DNA of 64,000 nucleotides from Pontibacter qinzhouensis. GTDB taxonomy: Bacteria; Bacteroidota; Bacteroidia; Cytophagales; Hymenobacteraceae. The stretch spans positions 1 through 64,000 of the forward strand of contig NZ_VRTY01000001.1 in assembly GCF_008017455.1 (NCBI RefSeq). The letters run 5' to 3'. The translations under genes were made by a program, and so were the position numbers. Below, piece by piece: positions 25,695 to 34,212 of this stretch; the stretch's first letter is position 1; each line of letters starts with the position of its first letter. The notes under the pieces are model-generated. The model was not told where the DNA came from and made no database searches. It saw nothing but the letters and a program-made list of their open reading frames with translations.

Positions 25695-26558
25695 ATGACG
25701 AAACTTAGAAAAACAAGCAAAACCAAACTCAACGACGAATCTCTTAACACGGGTAGCGGGCAAACCATTTTACAGCCAGATGCCAACGAGAACAAAGCCA
25801 AAACAATTACAGACCTGCGCGAGAGTGGCGAAGTAACGGCTCCCCCAGCTTCCGAAGAAGATATCAGAATTAGAAGAGCCTTTGTAGATAAAGACTGGAA
25901 CGAGATAAAGATTGCCGACTCCTGGCAAATATTTAAAGTGATGTCGGAGTTTGTGGAAGGCTTTGAGAAACTGTCTAAAATCGGCCCTTGTGTGTCTATT
26001 TTCGGATCGGCACGCACCAAGTCTACGCACAAATACTACCAGATGGCCGAAGAAATTGCCGCCAAACTGGTGCGCCACGGCTACGGCGTTATAACAGGCG
26101 GTGGCCCCGGCATTATGGAGGCTGGTAACAAAGGAGCGCACTCAGAAGGCGGCAAATCTGTCGGGCTAAACATACAGCTCCCGTTTGAGCAGTTCAACAA
26201 CATCTACATCGACTCCGACAAACTCATTAACTTCGATTACTTTTTTGTGCGCAAGGTGATGTTTGTAAAGTATGCACAGGGCTTTATTGTAATGCCTGGC
26301 GGCTTTGGCACACTCGACGAGCTTTTTGAGGCGATTACGCTGATCCAGACAAGAAAAATCGGCGCTTTCCCGATTGTGCTGGTAGGCCGCTCTTTCTGGG
26401 AAGGTTTACTTAAATGGGTAGCCGACGTAATGCTGACCATGGAAAGCAACATAAGCCCGGAAGATCTGGACCTGGTGCACATTGTAGACGATGCCACAGA
26501 AGCTGTAAAAATAATAGACGACTTCTATAGCAAATACCTGCTGTCGCCAAACTTCTAA
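25695..26558 (+). CDS. LOG-family Rossmann-fold protein (TIGR00730-like)
   Basis: The motifs GGGPGIMEAGNKGA and PGGFGTLDELFEAITLIQT are those of the LOG / lysine decarboxylase-like family. Characterised members are cytokinin-riboside 5'-monophosphate phosphoribohydrolases or nucleotide 5'-monophosphate nucleosidases. The signature PGGxGTxxE is intact. A 90-residue charged N-terminal extension (about 1-85, MTKLRKTSKTKLNDES) precedes the core. I use 25695 (MTKLRK) because the 14 codons before it look non-coding. The preceding gene (permease) ends 141 nt upstream. Confidence 0.9.
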   Translation: MTKLRKTSKTKLNDESLNTGSGQTILQPDANENKAKTITDLRESGEVTAPPASEEDIRIRRAFVDKDWNEIKIADSWQIFKVMSEFVEGFEKLSKIGPCVSIFGSARTKSTHKYYQMAEEIAAKLVRHGYGVITGGGPGIMEAGNKGAHSEGGKSVGLNIQLPFEQFNNIYIDSDKLINFDYFFVRKVMFVKYAQGFIVMPGGFGTLDELFEAITLIQTRKIGAFPIVLVGRSFWEGLLKWVADVMLTMESNISPEDLDLVHIVDDATEAVKIIDDFYSKYLLSPNF

Positions 26559-26561
26559 GGC

Positions 26562-26619
26562 AAATTATTTAAATGAAAATGCCCTTCAAAAGCAAAAAGC
26601 GCTATTTTGATCCAAGGGT
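26562..26619 (-). repeat. RptA copy 10
   Basis: On the - strand it starts ACCCTTGGA and ends TTTTCATTTAAATAATT, with CTTTTGAAGGGC in the centre. It begins 3 nt after the LOG-family stop but in the opposite orientation, an exception to the usual bias. Confidence 0.82.
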
Positions 26620-26667
26620 GTGAGTAAACCTGATTCGAATTTAATTTCTGATATTTTCTAAACATTT

Positions 26668-26697
26668 ATAAAGGCAGGCCAAGTGGTCTGCCTTTAT
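26668..26697 (+). terminator. Terminator of the LOG-family gene
   Basis: A 13-bp stem with one mismatch (ATAAAGGCAGGCC against GGTCTGCCTTTAT) and a 4-nt loop lies about 110 nt after the stop, beyond RptA-10. Confidence 0.75.
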
Positions 26698-26817
26698 TGT
26701 AACTATTCTTAATCGTCCGTTACCTCGCCGTGTATTTTCAGAGCAGAGTTCTGGGCAAACCTGCCGATTCCGGCAAATAAGGGAATTAGCTTCAGGACCT
26801 CAAAAGGTTCTCAGAAC

Positions 26818-26852
26818 ACAGAAACGGCCGGGTAGTACCTGGCCGTTTCTGT
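26818..26852 (-). terminator. Hairpin directly after the globin gene
   Basis: A 12-bp perfect stem (ACAGAAACGGCC against GGCCGTTTCTGT) starts immediately after the globin stop codon on the - strand. It lacks a long U-tract. Confidence 0.6.
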
Positions 26853-27224
26853 CTATACCTGCACAGCCAGAATCCCCATTTTTAGCTGGAAAATACGGGC
26901 GATGTTCTGGGCCTTGAACTTAATGTCTTCTGCTTTTTCGCCTTTATACAAGGCATCTACAGTGGAGACAAACAGCTCTACCCACCGCTCGAAATGCTGC
27001 TCCTTTACCGGCAGCCGCAGGTGTTTTGGAAATGGCTGCCCTTTGTAGGCCATAGATCCGAACAGCACCGTGCTCCAGAAGTTGTACATAACTGGCAGAT
27101 GTGTTTCCCAGTTTACCTGCGCAAAATCGTTAAAAACAGGCGCCAGTAGCTCATCCTGGTTTACCTGCCCGTAAAAACTGTCGACCAGAATCTTAATATC
27201 CTCTTCTCGTTCTATATCTCTCAT
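26853..27224 (-). CDS. Group III truncated haemoglobin
   Basis: A 123-residue single-domain globin of the 2-over-2 fold. PVFNDFAQVNWETHLPVMYNFW covers the distal helices, and the block KHLRLPVKEQHFERWVELF holds the proximal haem histidine H77 with W81 behind it. The absence of the glycine motifs typical of groups I and II and the FERW sequence point to group III. Such proteins bind oxygen, NO or sulfide and have been tied to NO handling. The gene is divergent from a TetR-family regulator 195 nt away, which may control it. Confidence 0.9.
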   Translation of the reverse strand: MRDIEREEDIKILVDSFYGQVNQDELLAPVFNDFAQVNWETHLPVMYNFWSTVLFGSMAYKGQPFPKHLRLPVKEQHFERWVELFVSTVDALYKGEKAEDIKFKAQNIARIFQLKMGILAVQV

Positions 27225-27418
27225 AGCACACCTCCTTTTATGGCAGCTTAAGCCGCACCTTTTGAACTAACCCGAAGGTAACGCAATAGAACAGGAAGTA
27301 AAATGACATTTATCAGCAGGAGTACTTTATAGTATGGCAACATGATGAGCAGCGTGCCGTTTTATTACAAAAGGCTTAACTTTAACCGTAGTTCACACCG
27401 CTACACCAACTCCTCTGC

Positions 27419-27988
27419 ATGGCCGATAACCGCTCCCTTATTCTCGACTGCTCCTTAAAGTTGTTTGCGGCAAAAGGCTACGATGCTGTAGGCGTGCAGC
27501 AGATGGTGGAGGCAGCGGGCATAAAAAAGCCAACCTTGTACCACTACTTTGGAAGCAAGCGCGGTGTGCTCGAAGCCCTGATGCAGGAGCAGTTCGCTCC
27601 TTTCCTGACGCAGCTCAACAGTGCCGCCACCTACAGCGGAAACCTGCCGCTTTCGCTGCGGAAGGTGGTGGAGTGCTACTTCAGTTTCGCTTTAAACAAG
27701 TCTACGCTCTACCTGATGCACCTGGCCGCCTGGTTTGCAAACCCCGACAATGAAGCATCACAGATTATAACGCCTTACATTCTGCAGCAGCACCAGGTAC
27801 TCGAAACCCTCTTTCAGGAGGCTACGCACGACCATGGCAACATGCGTGAACGCCATAAAGTATATGCCGCTACCTTTCTGGGCACCATAAACACGTACAT
27901 TGTGCAGGCGCTGCACCAGCAGCTAGACCTGAACGAAGCTACTGTGCAGCAGGCAGTGCAGCAGTTTTCTTACGGCATTTATTCCTGA
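27419..27988 (+). CDS. TetR/AcrR family transcriptional regulator
   Basis: The N-terminal helix-turn-helix (about 8-55, LILDCSLKLFAAKGYDAVGV and AAGIKKPTLYHYFGSKRGVLEAL) is typical of TetR proteins. The C-terminal 130 residues form an all-helical ligand and dimer domain with no recognisable ligand signature, which is usual. It ends in a glutamine-rich helix (QQAVQQFSYGIYS). It is divergent from the truncated globin gene and 69 nt upstream of a GH13 gene on its own strand. Either could be its target. Confidence 0.9.
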   Translation: MADNRSLILDCSLKLFAAKGYDAVGVQQMVEAAGIKKPTLYHYFGSKRGVLEALMQEQFAPFLTQLNSAATYSGNLPLSLRKVVECYFSFALNKSTLYLMHLAAWFANPDNEASQIITPYILQQHQVLETLFQEATHDHGNMRERHKVYAATFLGTINTYIVQALHQQLDLNEATVQQAVQQFSYGIYS

Positions 27989-28057
27989 GCATTAAATGAA
28001 CTAAAAGATTATCATTTATGTACCTAACGGTATGTATATTTAAATTATTTTGTTCTC

Positions 28058-29428
28058 ATGAAAAATACGAATGCTTCCTGGGCTGCAGATGCGACCTTCT
28101 ATCATATTTATCCATTGGGTTTAACAGGCGCTCCAACACAAAACAACTTGGTAGCCGCACCAGACCCCCGGCTGGCCGCTGTGCAGCAGTGGATTGGCCA
28201 CATAAAATCGCTTGGCTGCGATGCACTTTACCTGGGGCCACTCTTCGAATCGGGTACACACGGCTACGACACTATTGATTATTTTACGGTAGACCGCCGG
28301 CTGGGCACGAACCAAACACTGCAGGAACTTATAGAGCAGTTGCATGAGCAGGGCATAAAAGTGGTGCTGGATGGCGTGTTTAACCATGTTGGCCGCGACT
28401 TTTGGGCTTTTAAAGATCTGCAGGCCAATGGCCAGAACTCTGCGTACAGGCATTGGTTCGCTGGCGTTAACTTTAACCACAGCAGCCCTTACAACGATGT
28501 ATTTAGCTACGAAGGTTGGAACGGCCATCACAACCTGGTAAAACTGAACCTGCAACACCACGAGGTTCGGGCTCATTTATTTGCAGCCACCAAAATGTGG
28601 ATAGAAACTTTCGGGATAGATGGTATTCGGTTAGATGCTGCTGATGTGATGGACCACGGCTTTCTGAAAGATTTAGCCAGTTTTTGCCGTAGCCTCCGCC
28701 CCGATTTCTGGCTGATGGGAGAGGTTATTCATGGCGACTACCGCAACTGGGCCAACCCCGACATGCTTGACTCCACCACCAACTACGAATGCTACAAAGG
28801 CCTCTACTCCAGCCACAACGACCGCAATTATTTTGAGTTAGCTTTCTCTTTAAACCGCCTGTTTGGCGAGCAGGGCATCTACAAGCACCTGGCGCTCTAC
28901 AACTTCGCCGATAACCACGATGTAAACCGCATCGCCAGCACGCTGCAGAACCAGGCGCACCTCTACCCGCTGCACGCGCTGCTCTTTACCATGCCGGGCA
29001 TACCAGCTGTGTACTATGGCAGTGAGAGTGGCATAAGCGGCACAAAACTGCCACACACCGATGCTCCTCTACGCCCGACCTTTGCCTCCCCTGATATGCT
29101 GCAGCAGGCACCGCATCCGGAGCTAGCCACTGCCATCAGCCAGTTTGCCAGCATAAGGAAGAGAAGCCACGCCCTGCGCCACGGCACCTACAAGCAATTG
29201 TTTGTTGCGCACCAGCAGTTCGCCTTTGCCCGCCACTCCAGCCACGACGATGTAGTAGTAGCTATAAATGCGGCAGAGGCACCGGTAACACTTACCCTAC
29301 CAGTAGATTTACCTGACGGAAGTGTGCTGAAGAACCTACTCGACCAGCAGCAGTACCGGGTGCAGAACAGGCAACTTGTACTGGAAAACCTGCCGGCCAA
29401 CTGGGCCTGTATCCTGCAGCGCCAGTAA
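28058..29428 (+). CDS. GH13 alpha-amylase family enzyme (cyclomaltodextrinase-like)
   Basis: A cytoplasmic (no signal peptide) glycoside hydrolase with the (beta/alpha)8 barrel. The four GH13 motifs are present: DGVFNHVG (105-112), GIRLDAADV with nucleophile D193, MGEVIHGDY with acid E222, and FADNHD with D288. Conserved FYHIYPLG and LGCDALYLGPLFESGTHGYDT open the barrel. The C-terminal part (about 385-456) is a short beta domain. The sequence context suggests hydrolysis of small maltodextrins or cyclodextrins, but transglycosylase activity is possible. Length 456. It follows the TetR gene on the same strand, so regulation by it is possible. Confidence 0.9.
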   Translation: MKNTNASWAADATFYHIYPLGLTGAPTQNNLVAAPDPRLAAVQQWIGHIKSLGCDALYLGPLFESGTHGYDTIDYFTVDRRLGTNQTLQELIEQLHEQGIKVVLDGVFNHVGRDFWAFKDLQANGQNSAYRHWFAGVNFNHSSPYNDVFSYEGWNGHHNLVKLNLQHHEVRAHLFAATKMWIETFGIDGIRLDAADVMDHGFLKDLASFCRSLRPDFWLMGEVIHGDYRNWANPDMLDSTTNYECYKGLYSSHNDRNYFELAFSLNRLFGEQGIYKHLALYNFADNHDVNRIASTLQNQAHLYPLHALLFTMPGIPAVYYGSESGISGTKLPHTDAPLRPTFASPDMLQQAPHPELATAISQFASIRKRSHALRHGTYKQLFVAHQQFAFARHSSHDDVVVAINAAEAPVTLTLPVDLPDGSVLKNLLDQQQYRVQNRQLVLENLPANWACILQRQ

Positions 29429-29551
29429 GTGCGACAGGCGCCGTTTAAGCGCGTTTTAATGGTTGCCGCTAATTTGTTTTTACTCCTAAAACTCTCTGAA
29501 AGGGCAGATAAAGCACTAACCTACACAGCAACAGCTACCGTATATAGTTTT

Positions 29552-29956
29552 ATGGGAATAAAGGAGATACTGACCCGAAAAGCCAGACGAGACTTAAGAA
29601 AAGCGATAAAGCTCAAAAAGCAGCAGAACATGGAAATCCGCGATAGCCTGGCTATGGAGCGGACCAAGCTGGCCAACGAGCGCACGTTCCTGTCGTATGA
29701 ACGAACGGCTGTCGCCATGATTCTGGGCGGGCTCACCTTTATTAAACTTTTCGACGATCTAATTTACGTTGGGCTGGGTATTCTGGCTATTCCGGCGGGC
29801 ATTGCCATCGGTGTGTTTGGCTACATGCGGTTCAGCCGGAAACGAAGTGAAATTCTGCACCACACCCGCGCCTACACCCCCACCAGCCCCGTACTTGCCG
29901 AAGTAGACGCTGAGGAGGAAGACGAAGAGGAGCAGAACAGGCCTGCTTCAAAATAA
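29552..29956 (+). CDS. DUF202 (YidH-like) membrane protein
   Basis: The DUF202 signature ERTKLANERTFLSYERTAVAM (about 31-50) is followed by two hydrophobic segments (ILGGLTFIKLF and LGILAIPAGIAIGVFGYM). The C-terminal tail is strongly acidic (EVDAEEEDEEEQ). I choose ATG 29552 (MGIKEILTRKARRD, 134 residues). An upstream GTG at 29429 would abut the GH13 stop and add 41 residues that do not fit the family. The family is a small inner-membrane protein of unknown function. Confidence 0.82.
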   Translation: MGIKEILTRKARRDLRKAIKLKKQQNMEIRDSLAMERTKLANERTFLSYERTAVAMILGGLTFIKLFDDLIYVGLGILAIPAGIAIGVFGYMRFSRKRSEILHHTRAYTPTSPVLAEVDAEEEDEEEQNRPASK

Positions 29957-30014
29957 ACCTTTTGCGGAGGCAAGGACAGAAGAAATTTTAAAGGAGTGAT
30001 TAAAGTATCTTTTA

Positions 30015-30071
30015 ACCCTTGACCATCAAAAGCCCAAAAAGCTTTTAGAGGCTATTTTCATTAGAATAATT
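30015..30071 (+). repeat. RptA copy 11
   Basis: It has ACCCTTGAC at the left, CTTTTAGAGGC in the centre and TTTTCATTAGAATAATT at the right. It is in sense orientation downstream of the DUF202 gene. Confidence 0.85.
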
Positions 30072-30113
30072 AGTTGTTGATTGTTATTTGCTGAATGTTT
30101 ATAGTAAATGGCG
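30072..30113 (+). repeat. Low-complexity tail of RptA-11
   Basis: AGTTGTTGATTGTTATTTGC and similar words continue directly from the AATAATT end, the reverse complement of the tails on copies 8, 9 and 14. Confidence 0.5.
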
Positions 30114-30275
30114 GCACAACTTATCGGAAATCAACATTTGAATTTGTCCATTTCAACAGGATAAAATAATCTTATGTCTTGTGTCCTTTTAAAGGTGGCA
30201 GTGCAATTCCAAAATCCGATAGGTAAAGACGAAGTCTATAATGGCTGATTCTGGAACTTGAGAAGTGACAAAGAC

Positions 30276-30301
30276 CTCGCAGCGTGCGCAGCTCCTGCGA
30301 A
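30276..30301 (+). repeat. RptB copy 4
   Basis: It is identical to the other cores except for the last base (CTGCGAA). It is preceded by AAAGAC and followed by TGGCTGGGCAAG, the same flank as copy 3. Confidence 0.86.
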
Positions 30302-30348
30302 TGGCTGGGCAAGAGCAGCAATGACCTTGGCTAAACACGACACCATTC

Positions 30349-30406
30349 ACCCTTGGCACTAAACTGGCCAAGTTCCTTTTGGAAGGCCATTTTCATTCAA
30401 ATAATT
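30349..30406 (+). repeat. RptA copy 12, part of a composite with RptB-4
   Basis: It starts ACCCTTGGCACTAAA and ends TTTTCATTCAAATAATT. The whole block 30270-30406 aligns with the reverse complement of 22444-22575, with RptB, a linker containing TTGGCTAAA.CACGA, and RptA in the same order and spacing. Confidence 0.87.
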
Positions 30407-30509
30407 TACAGGCTTTTTGTGTCTACTCGATTTACAAACAATTAATTTAACCAGGCACAGAAGCAGCTAAACCTATTTCGTTAATAATCTGTTAAGAAGG
30501 GTTAGTGTC

Positions 30510-30544
30510 TTGCGCAGCAGAACACTAGTAATTTTGTACCTTTG
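30510..30544 (+). promoter_or_regulatory. Promoter of uvrA
   Basis: TACCTTTG (30537-30544) is an exact -7 match, with TTG at 30510-30512 as a loosely spaced -33 element (24 nt). The uvrA ATG is at 30569. No SOS-box-like palindrome is obvious. Confidence 0.55.
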
Positions 30545-30568
30545 CTTTTTAAAATCAACATATCCTGA

Positions 30569-33469
30569 ATGGCTTTTAACCAAGAGCAAACTGATAATAC
30601 GGGCATCGCTACTGCTGCTCCCTCTCTTAACGGAGATGCGCAACAGATAGAAGTATATGGCGCCCGTGAACATAATCTTAAAAATATCACCCTGCAGCTG
30701 CCCCGCTACAAGCTGGTCGTGTTTACGGGCATTAGTGGCTCCGGCAAATCATCGTTGGCCTTCGATACGATTTATGCCGAAGGGCAGCGCCGCTACATGG
30801 AGACCTTTTCGGCCTACGCCCGCAGCTTTATGGGTGGCCTGGAGCGCCCAGATGTAGACAAAATAGAAGGGCTCTCGCCGGTAATTTCGATTGAGCAGAA
30901 AACCACCAGCCGCAACCCCCGCTCCACGGTAGGCACCATTACCGAAATTTACGATTTCATGCGCCTGCTCTGGGCCCGTACCGCCGATGCCTACAGCTAC
31001 GAAACCGGAGAGAAAATGGTGCGCCAGAGCGATGACCAGATCGTGAGCCATATCATGGAAAATTTCGATGGGAAGCGTCTGGTTATACTGGCACCGGTAG
31101 TAAAAGGCCGCAAAGGGCACTACCGTGAGCTGTTTCAGCAAATCCGGAAGATGGGTTTTATACGTGCCCGTGTAGATGGTGAGCTGGTAGAGATCACGCC
31201 TAAAATGCAGGTAGACCGCTACAAGATCCACGACATCGAAATTGTGATCGATAAAATTGTGGTGAAGGAAGACGACCGCTTCCGCCTTTCCAGTTCCATC
31301 CAGAATGCTCTGACACATGGTAAAGGCATGGTGCTGGTAATGGATGCGGATACGAACCAGACGCACTTTTTCTCGCGTCACCTCATGGACCCCGCCACCG
31401 GCATCGCTTACGATGACCCGGCTCCGAACTCCTTCTCCTTTAACTCCCCCTATGGTACCTGCCCTGTGTGCAATGGCCTCGGCGAAATTCAGGAAATTAC
31501 CGAAGAAACCGTTATTCCGGACAAAAGCCTGAGCATTCGCCGTGGTGGTATTGCTCCGCTCGGCGAGTACCGCGACATCTGGATTTTTAAGCAGGTAGAA
31601 GCGCTTTTCAAGTATTTTAAGGTATCGGTTGCCACGCCTATTAAAGACCTGCCGGAGCATGTGCTAAAGGTGCTGCTTTATGGCCTGGAAGAAGACCTGG
31701 AAGTAAACACCAAAAAGGGCAACTACATTATCGAGTTCGAAGGCATCATCCATTTCCTGAAAAGCCAGATGGAGTCTGATTCCGACAACATACGGGCCTG
31801 GATAGAAGACTACACCCAAACCACCACCTGCCCCGAGTGCAAGGGCTATCGTCTTAAAAAGGAATCGCTGCACTTTAAAATTGATGGCAAGAATATAGGC
31901 GAGCTTTCGGTTGTAGACATCAACAAACTGGCTGCCTGGTTCCATAACCTCGAAGACAGGCTGAGCGAGCGCCAGAACACCATTGCAAAAGAACTCCTGA
32001 AAGAAATCCGGAAGCGCATCGGCTTTTTGCTCGATGTAGGCCTCGACTACCTGAGCCTGCACCGCCCTGTGCGCACGCTCTCCGGTGGCGAAAGCCAACG
32101 CATACGCCTGGCCACCCAAATTGGAACGCAGCTGGTGGGCGTGCTCTACATTATGGATGAGCCCAGCATAGGCCTGCACCAACGCGACAACGAGCGCCTG
32201 ATAAACGCCCTGAAAGACCTGCGCGACCTTGGCAACTCCATTATTGTAGTGGAGCACGACAAAGACATGATCCTTCAAGCCGACTATGTGGTAGATATTG
32301 GTCCGGGAGCCGGTATACACGGTGGCCAGATTGTGACCGCAGGCACTCCGGCAGAGATGATGGAGGCCGGCACCACGACAGCCAATTTCCTGAGCAACCG
32401 CCGTGGCATAAAAATACCACGCGTAAAACGACCAGGCACCGGCGAGTGGCTGAAGCTGAAAGGAGCCACCGGCAACAACCTGAAAAACGTAACGCTGAAG
32501 CTGCCATTGGGCAAAATGATTTGTGTAACAGGCGTATCGGGCAGTGGCAAGTCGTCGCTCATCCACGACACGCTGTACCCGATCCTGAACCAGCACTTTT
32601 TCAGGGCCAAACGCGAACCGCTGCCTTACAAGAACCTGGAAGGGCTGGACCTGATAGACAAAGTAATAGAAGTAGACCAGTCGCCGATTGGCCGCACGCC
32701 ACGCTCGAACCCTGCCACCTACACGGGTGTGTTCGGAGAGATCCGCTCTCTGTTTGCCTCGCTGCCAGAAGCCAAGATCAGAGGCTATACTCCCGGCCGC
32801 TTCTCTTTTAACGTGAAAGGCGGACGTTGTGAGGCCTGCGAAGGAGCTGGCATGCGCACCATCGAAATGAACTTTTTGCCGGATGTGTACGTGCCTTGCG
32901 AAACCTGCAAAGGCAAGCGCTACAACCGCGAAACGCTTGAAGTACGCTTTAAAGGCAAGAGCATTACCGATGTGCTGGACATGACTGTAGAGAAGGCAGT
33001 AGAATTTTTTGATAACCAGCCACGTATTCTGCGCAAGATCGCCACACTCAACGATGTGGGCCTTGGCTACATTACGCTAGGGCAGCAGGCTACAACTTTG
33101 TCTGGAGGAGAGGCGCAACGGGTGAAACTGGCGACAGAGCTCTCAAAGAAAGACACAGGTAAAACGCTGTATATTCTTGATGAGCCTACCACTGGTCTGC
33201 ACTTCCAGGACATTGAGCACCTGACAGATGTGCTACATAAGCTCACAAATAAAGGCAACACCGTGCTAATAATAGAGCACAACCTCGACCTGATTAAAAT
33301 TGCAGACCACATTGTGGACATCGGCCCTGAAGGAGGTGAAGCAGGCGGCACCATAGTTGCCAGCGGCACCCCCGAAGAAGTAGCAGCTTCCGGCAAAGGC
33401 TATACCTCCAGGTTCCTGGCCGAAGAACTGAAAACCAGCCATTACCAGGAGCCGGAGCAGGAGGCTTAA
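30569..33469 (+). CDS. uvrA: Excinuclease ABC subunit A
   Basis: The damage-sensing ATPase of nucleotide excision repair. Two ABC domains are present (Walker A GISGSGKSS and GVSGSGKSS, signatures LSGGESQRI and LSGGEAQRV, Walker B YIMDEPSIGLH and YILDEPTTGLH). Zinc-binding cysteine pairs lie in CPVCNGLG, CPECKGY, CEACEGAG and CETCKGKRYN. At 966 residues it has full length. A 15-residue acidic/polar N-terminal addition (MAFNQEQTDNTGIATAA) precedes the conserved GAREHNLKNI. It is monocistronic with its own promoter and a strong terminator. Confidence 0.97.
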   Translation: MAFNQEQTDNTGIATAAPSLNGDAQQIEVYGAREHNLKNITLQLPRYKLVVFTGISGSGKSSLAFDTIYAEGQRRYMETFSAYARSFMGGLERPDVDKIEGLSPVISIEQKTTSRNPRSTVGTITEIYDFMRLLWARTADAYSYETGEKMVRQSDDQIVSHIMENFDGKRLVILAPVVKGRKGHYRELFQQIRKMGFIRARVDGELVEITPKMQVDRYKIHDIEIVIDKIVVKEDDRFRLSSSIQNALTHGKGMVLVMDADTNQTHFFSRHLMDPATGIAYDDPAPNSFSFNSPYGTCPVCNGLGEIQEITEETVIPDKSLSIRRGGIAPLGEYRDIWIFKQVEALFKYFKVSVATPIKDLPEHVLKVLLYGLEEDLEVNTKKGNYIIEFEGIIHFLKSQMESDSDNIRAWIEDYTQTTTCPECKGYRLKKESLHFKIDGKNIGELSVVDINKLAAWFHNLEDRLSERQNTIAKELLKEIRKRIGFLLDVGLDYLSLHRPVRTLSGGESQRIRLATQIGTQLVGVLYIMDEPSIGLHQRDNERLINALKDLRDLGNSIIVVEHDKDMILQADYVVDIGPGAGIHGGQIVTAGTPAEMMEAGTTTANFLSNRRGIKIPRVKRPGTGEWLKLKGATGNNLKNVTLKLPLGKMICVTGVSGSGKSSLIHDTLYPILNQHFFRAKREPLPYKNLEGLDLIDKVIEVDQSPIGRTPRSNPATYTGVFGEIRSLFASLPEAKIRGYTPGRFSFNVKGGRCEACEGAGMRTIEMNFLPDVYVPCETCKGKRYNRETLEVRFKGKSITDVLDMTVEKAVEFFDNQPRILRKIATLNDVGLGYITLGQQATTLSGGEAQRVKLATELSKKDTGKTLYILDEPTTGLHFQDIEHLTDVLHKLTNKGNTVLIIEHNLDLIKIADHIVDIGPEGGEAGGTIVASGTPEEVAASGKGYTSRFLAEELKTSHYQEPEQEA

Positions 33470-33489
33470 CAGCAGCAGAAGTTGCACAG

Positions 33490-33532
33490 AAACAACAAAG
33501 CCGTTACCTATGCAGTAGCGGCTTTGTTGTTT
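33490..33532. terminator. Terminator after uvrA
   Basis: An 18-bp stem with one G-U pair (arms 33490-33507 and 33515-33532, AAACAACAAAGCCG against CGGCTTTGTTGTTT) closes a 7-nt loop. T-rich right arms on both strands let it serve uvrA and the convergent DUF4142 gene. Confidence 0.85.
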
Positions 33533-33564
33533 TTAAAAGTGTGGTGAGGAATATCTTTCTTTAA

Positions 33565-34149
33565 TTAGATGTTCTGCACCTTTCTCTCCAGTGCCTGGGC
33601 TGTTTCCAGGTGCTGCCGCAGGAGGGGAACCTGCCTGGAGGCATATTGCTTTACTTCCATAGTAACGCCATTGTCTGCCATAGCTTCGTGCCGCTTCAGC
33701 AGGTTCTGGTGTTCCTGCACAATGGTTTTAATATAAGATAAGTCGAAAGAAAGACCAGACCGTGCTGATACATTATCCAGTGATTTCTGATGTGCAGCAC
33801 CAAGCTCTGTAGGGAGCACAAAATTACTTTGGCTGGCCATTGTCTGGAGTTCGTCGGTCATGCGGCCATGGTCTGCGGCCATACGCTGGGCCAGGCCTTT
33901 TACCTCCGGGCTCACGGCCTGCCCTTCGGCTAAACCAGCCAGCTGCACCTGCAGCATGTTGGCACTGGCAGCCTCTGCTACAAACAAGGCATCGTTGTTC
34001 ATATTCTGCACGCCAGCCTCCTCAAACTGCTGCACACTCTGCTCTGTGGCCCGGTATATGCTGTCGTCGGGGGTGCAGCTGCTGATGCCACATACCAGAA
34101 GAGCGAATGCAAAAAGAGTCGTAAATGTTCTGTTCATCGTATTTTCCAT
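33565..34149 (-). CDS. DUF4142 lipoprotein (paralogue 1)
   Basis: The lipoprotein signal ends ISSC (C25, or C21 if M5 is the start). The mature domain is the ferritin-like four-helix DUF4142 domain: FVAEAASANMLQVQLAGLA, AQRMAADHGRMTDELQTMA and IVQEHQNLLKRHEAMAD, with the paired-histidine pattern of the family. Its role is unknown. Members are periplasmic or outer-membrane lipoproteins in soil and marine bacteria. It is a paralogue of the next gene, with a hairpin in the 63-nt gap between them. Confidence 0.85.
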   Translation of the reverse strand: MENTMNRTFTTLFAFALLVCGISSCTPDDSIYRATEQSVQQFEEAGVQNMNNDALFVAEAASANMLQVQLAGLAEGQAVSPEVKGLAQRMAADHGRMTDELQTMASQSNFVLPTELGAAHQKSLDNVSARSGLSFDLSYIKTIVQEHQNLLKRHEAMADNGVTMEVKQYASRQVPLLRQHLETAQALERKVQNI

Positions 34150-34154
34150 AAACC

Positions 34155-34189
34155 AGAAGCATCTGCAGGTTTAACCCACAGATGCTTCT
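34155..34189. terminator. Hairpin between the two DUF4142 genes
   Basis: An 11-bp stem (AGAAGCATCTG against CAGATGCTTCT) is followed by TTTTT on the + strand. On the transcribed - strand it has no U-tract, so it may weaken read-through or protect a processed end rather than fully terminate. Confidence 0.5.
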
Positions 34190-34212
34190 TTTTTAACTTC
34201 TGTTACTAATGA

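Larger units (their letters stand above)
29957..30568. other. Repeat-rich gap before uvrA
   Basis: These 612 bp contain RptA copies 11 and 12, RptB copy 4 in a composite with RptA-12, one low-complexity tail and the uvrA promoter. Nothing coding is supported. Confidence 0.75.

Noticed and set aside
29429..29551. A GTG start giving the DUF202 protein 41 more residues
   Set aside because: The added sequence does not fit the family, and the ATG at 29552 matches its usual N terminus.
11972..30371. Short open frames sharing the peptide RRSCARCE (11972-12178 -, 14369-14557 -, 22361-22591 +, 30189-30371 -)
   Set aside because: The shared peptide is the translation of the RptB DNA repeat in one frame. 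The rest of each frame is different and comes from repeats or gaps, so these are not a protein family.
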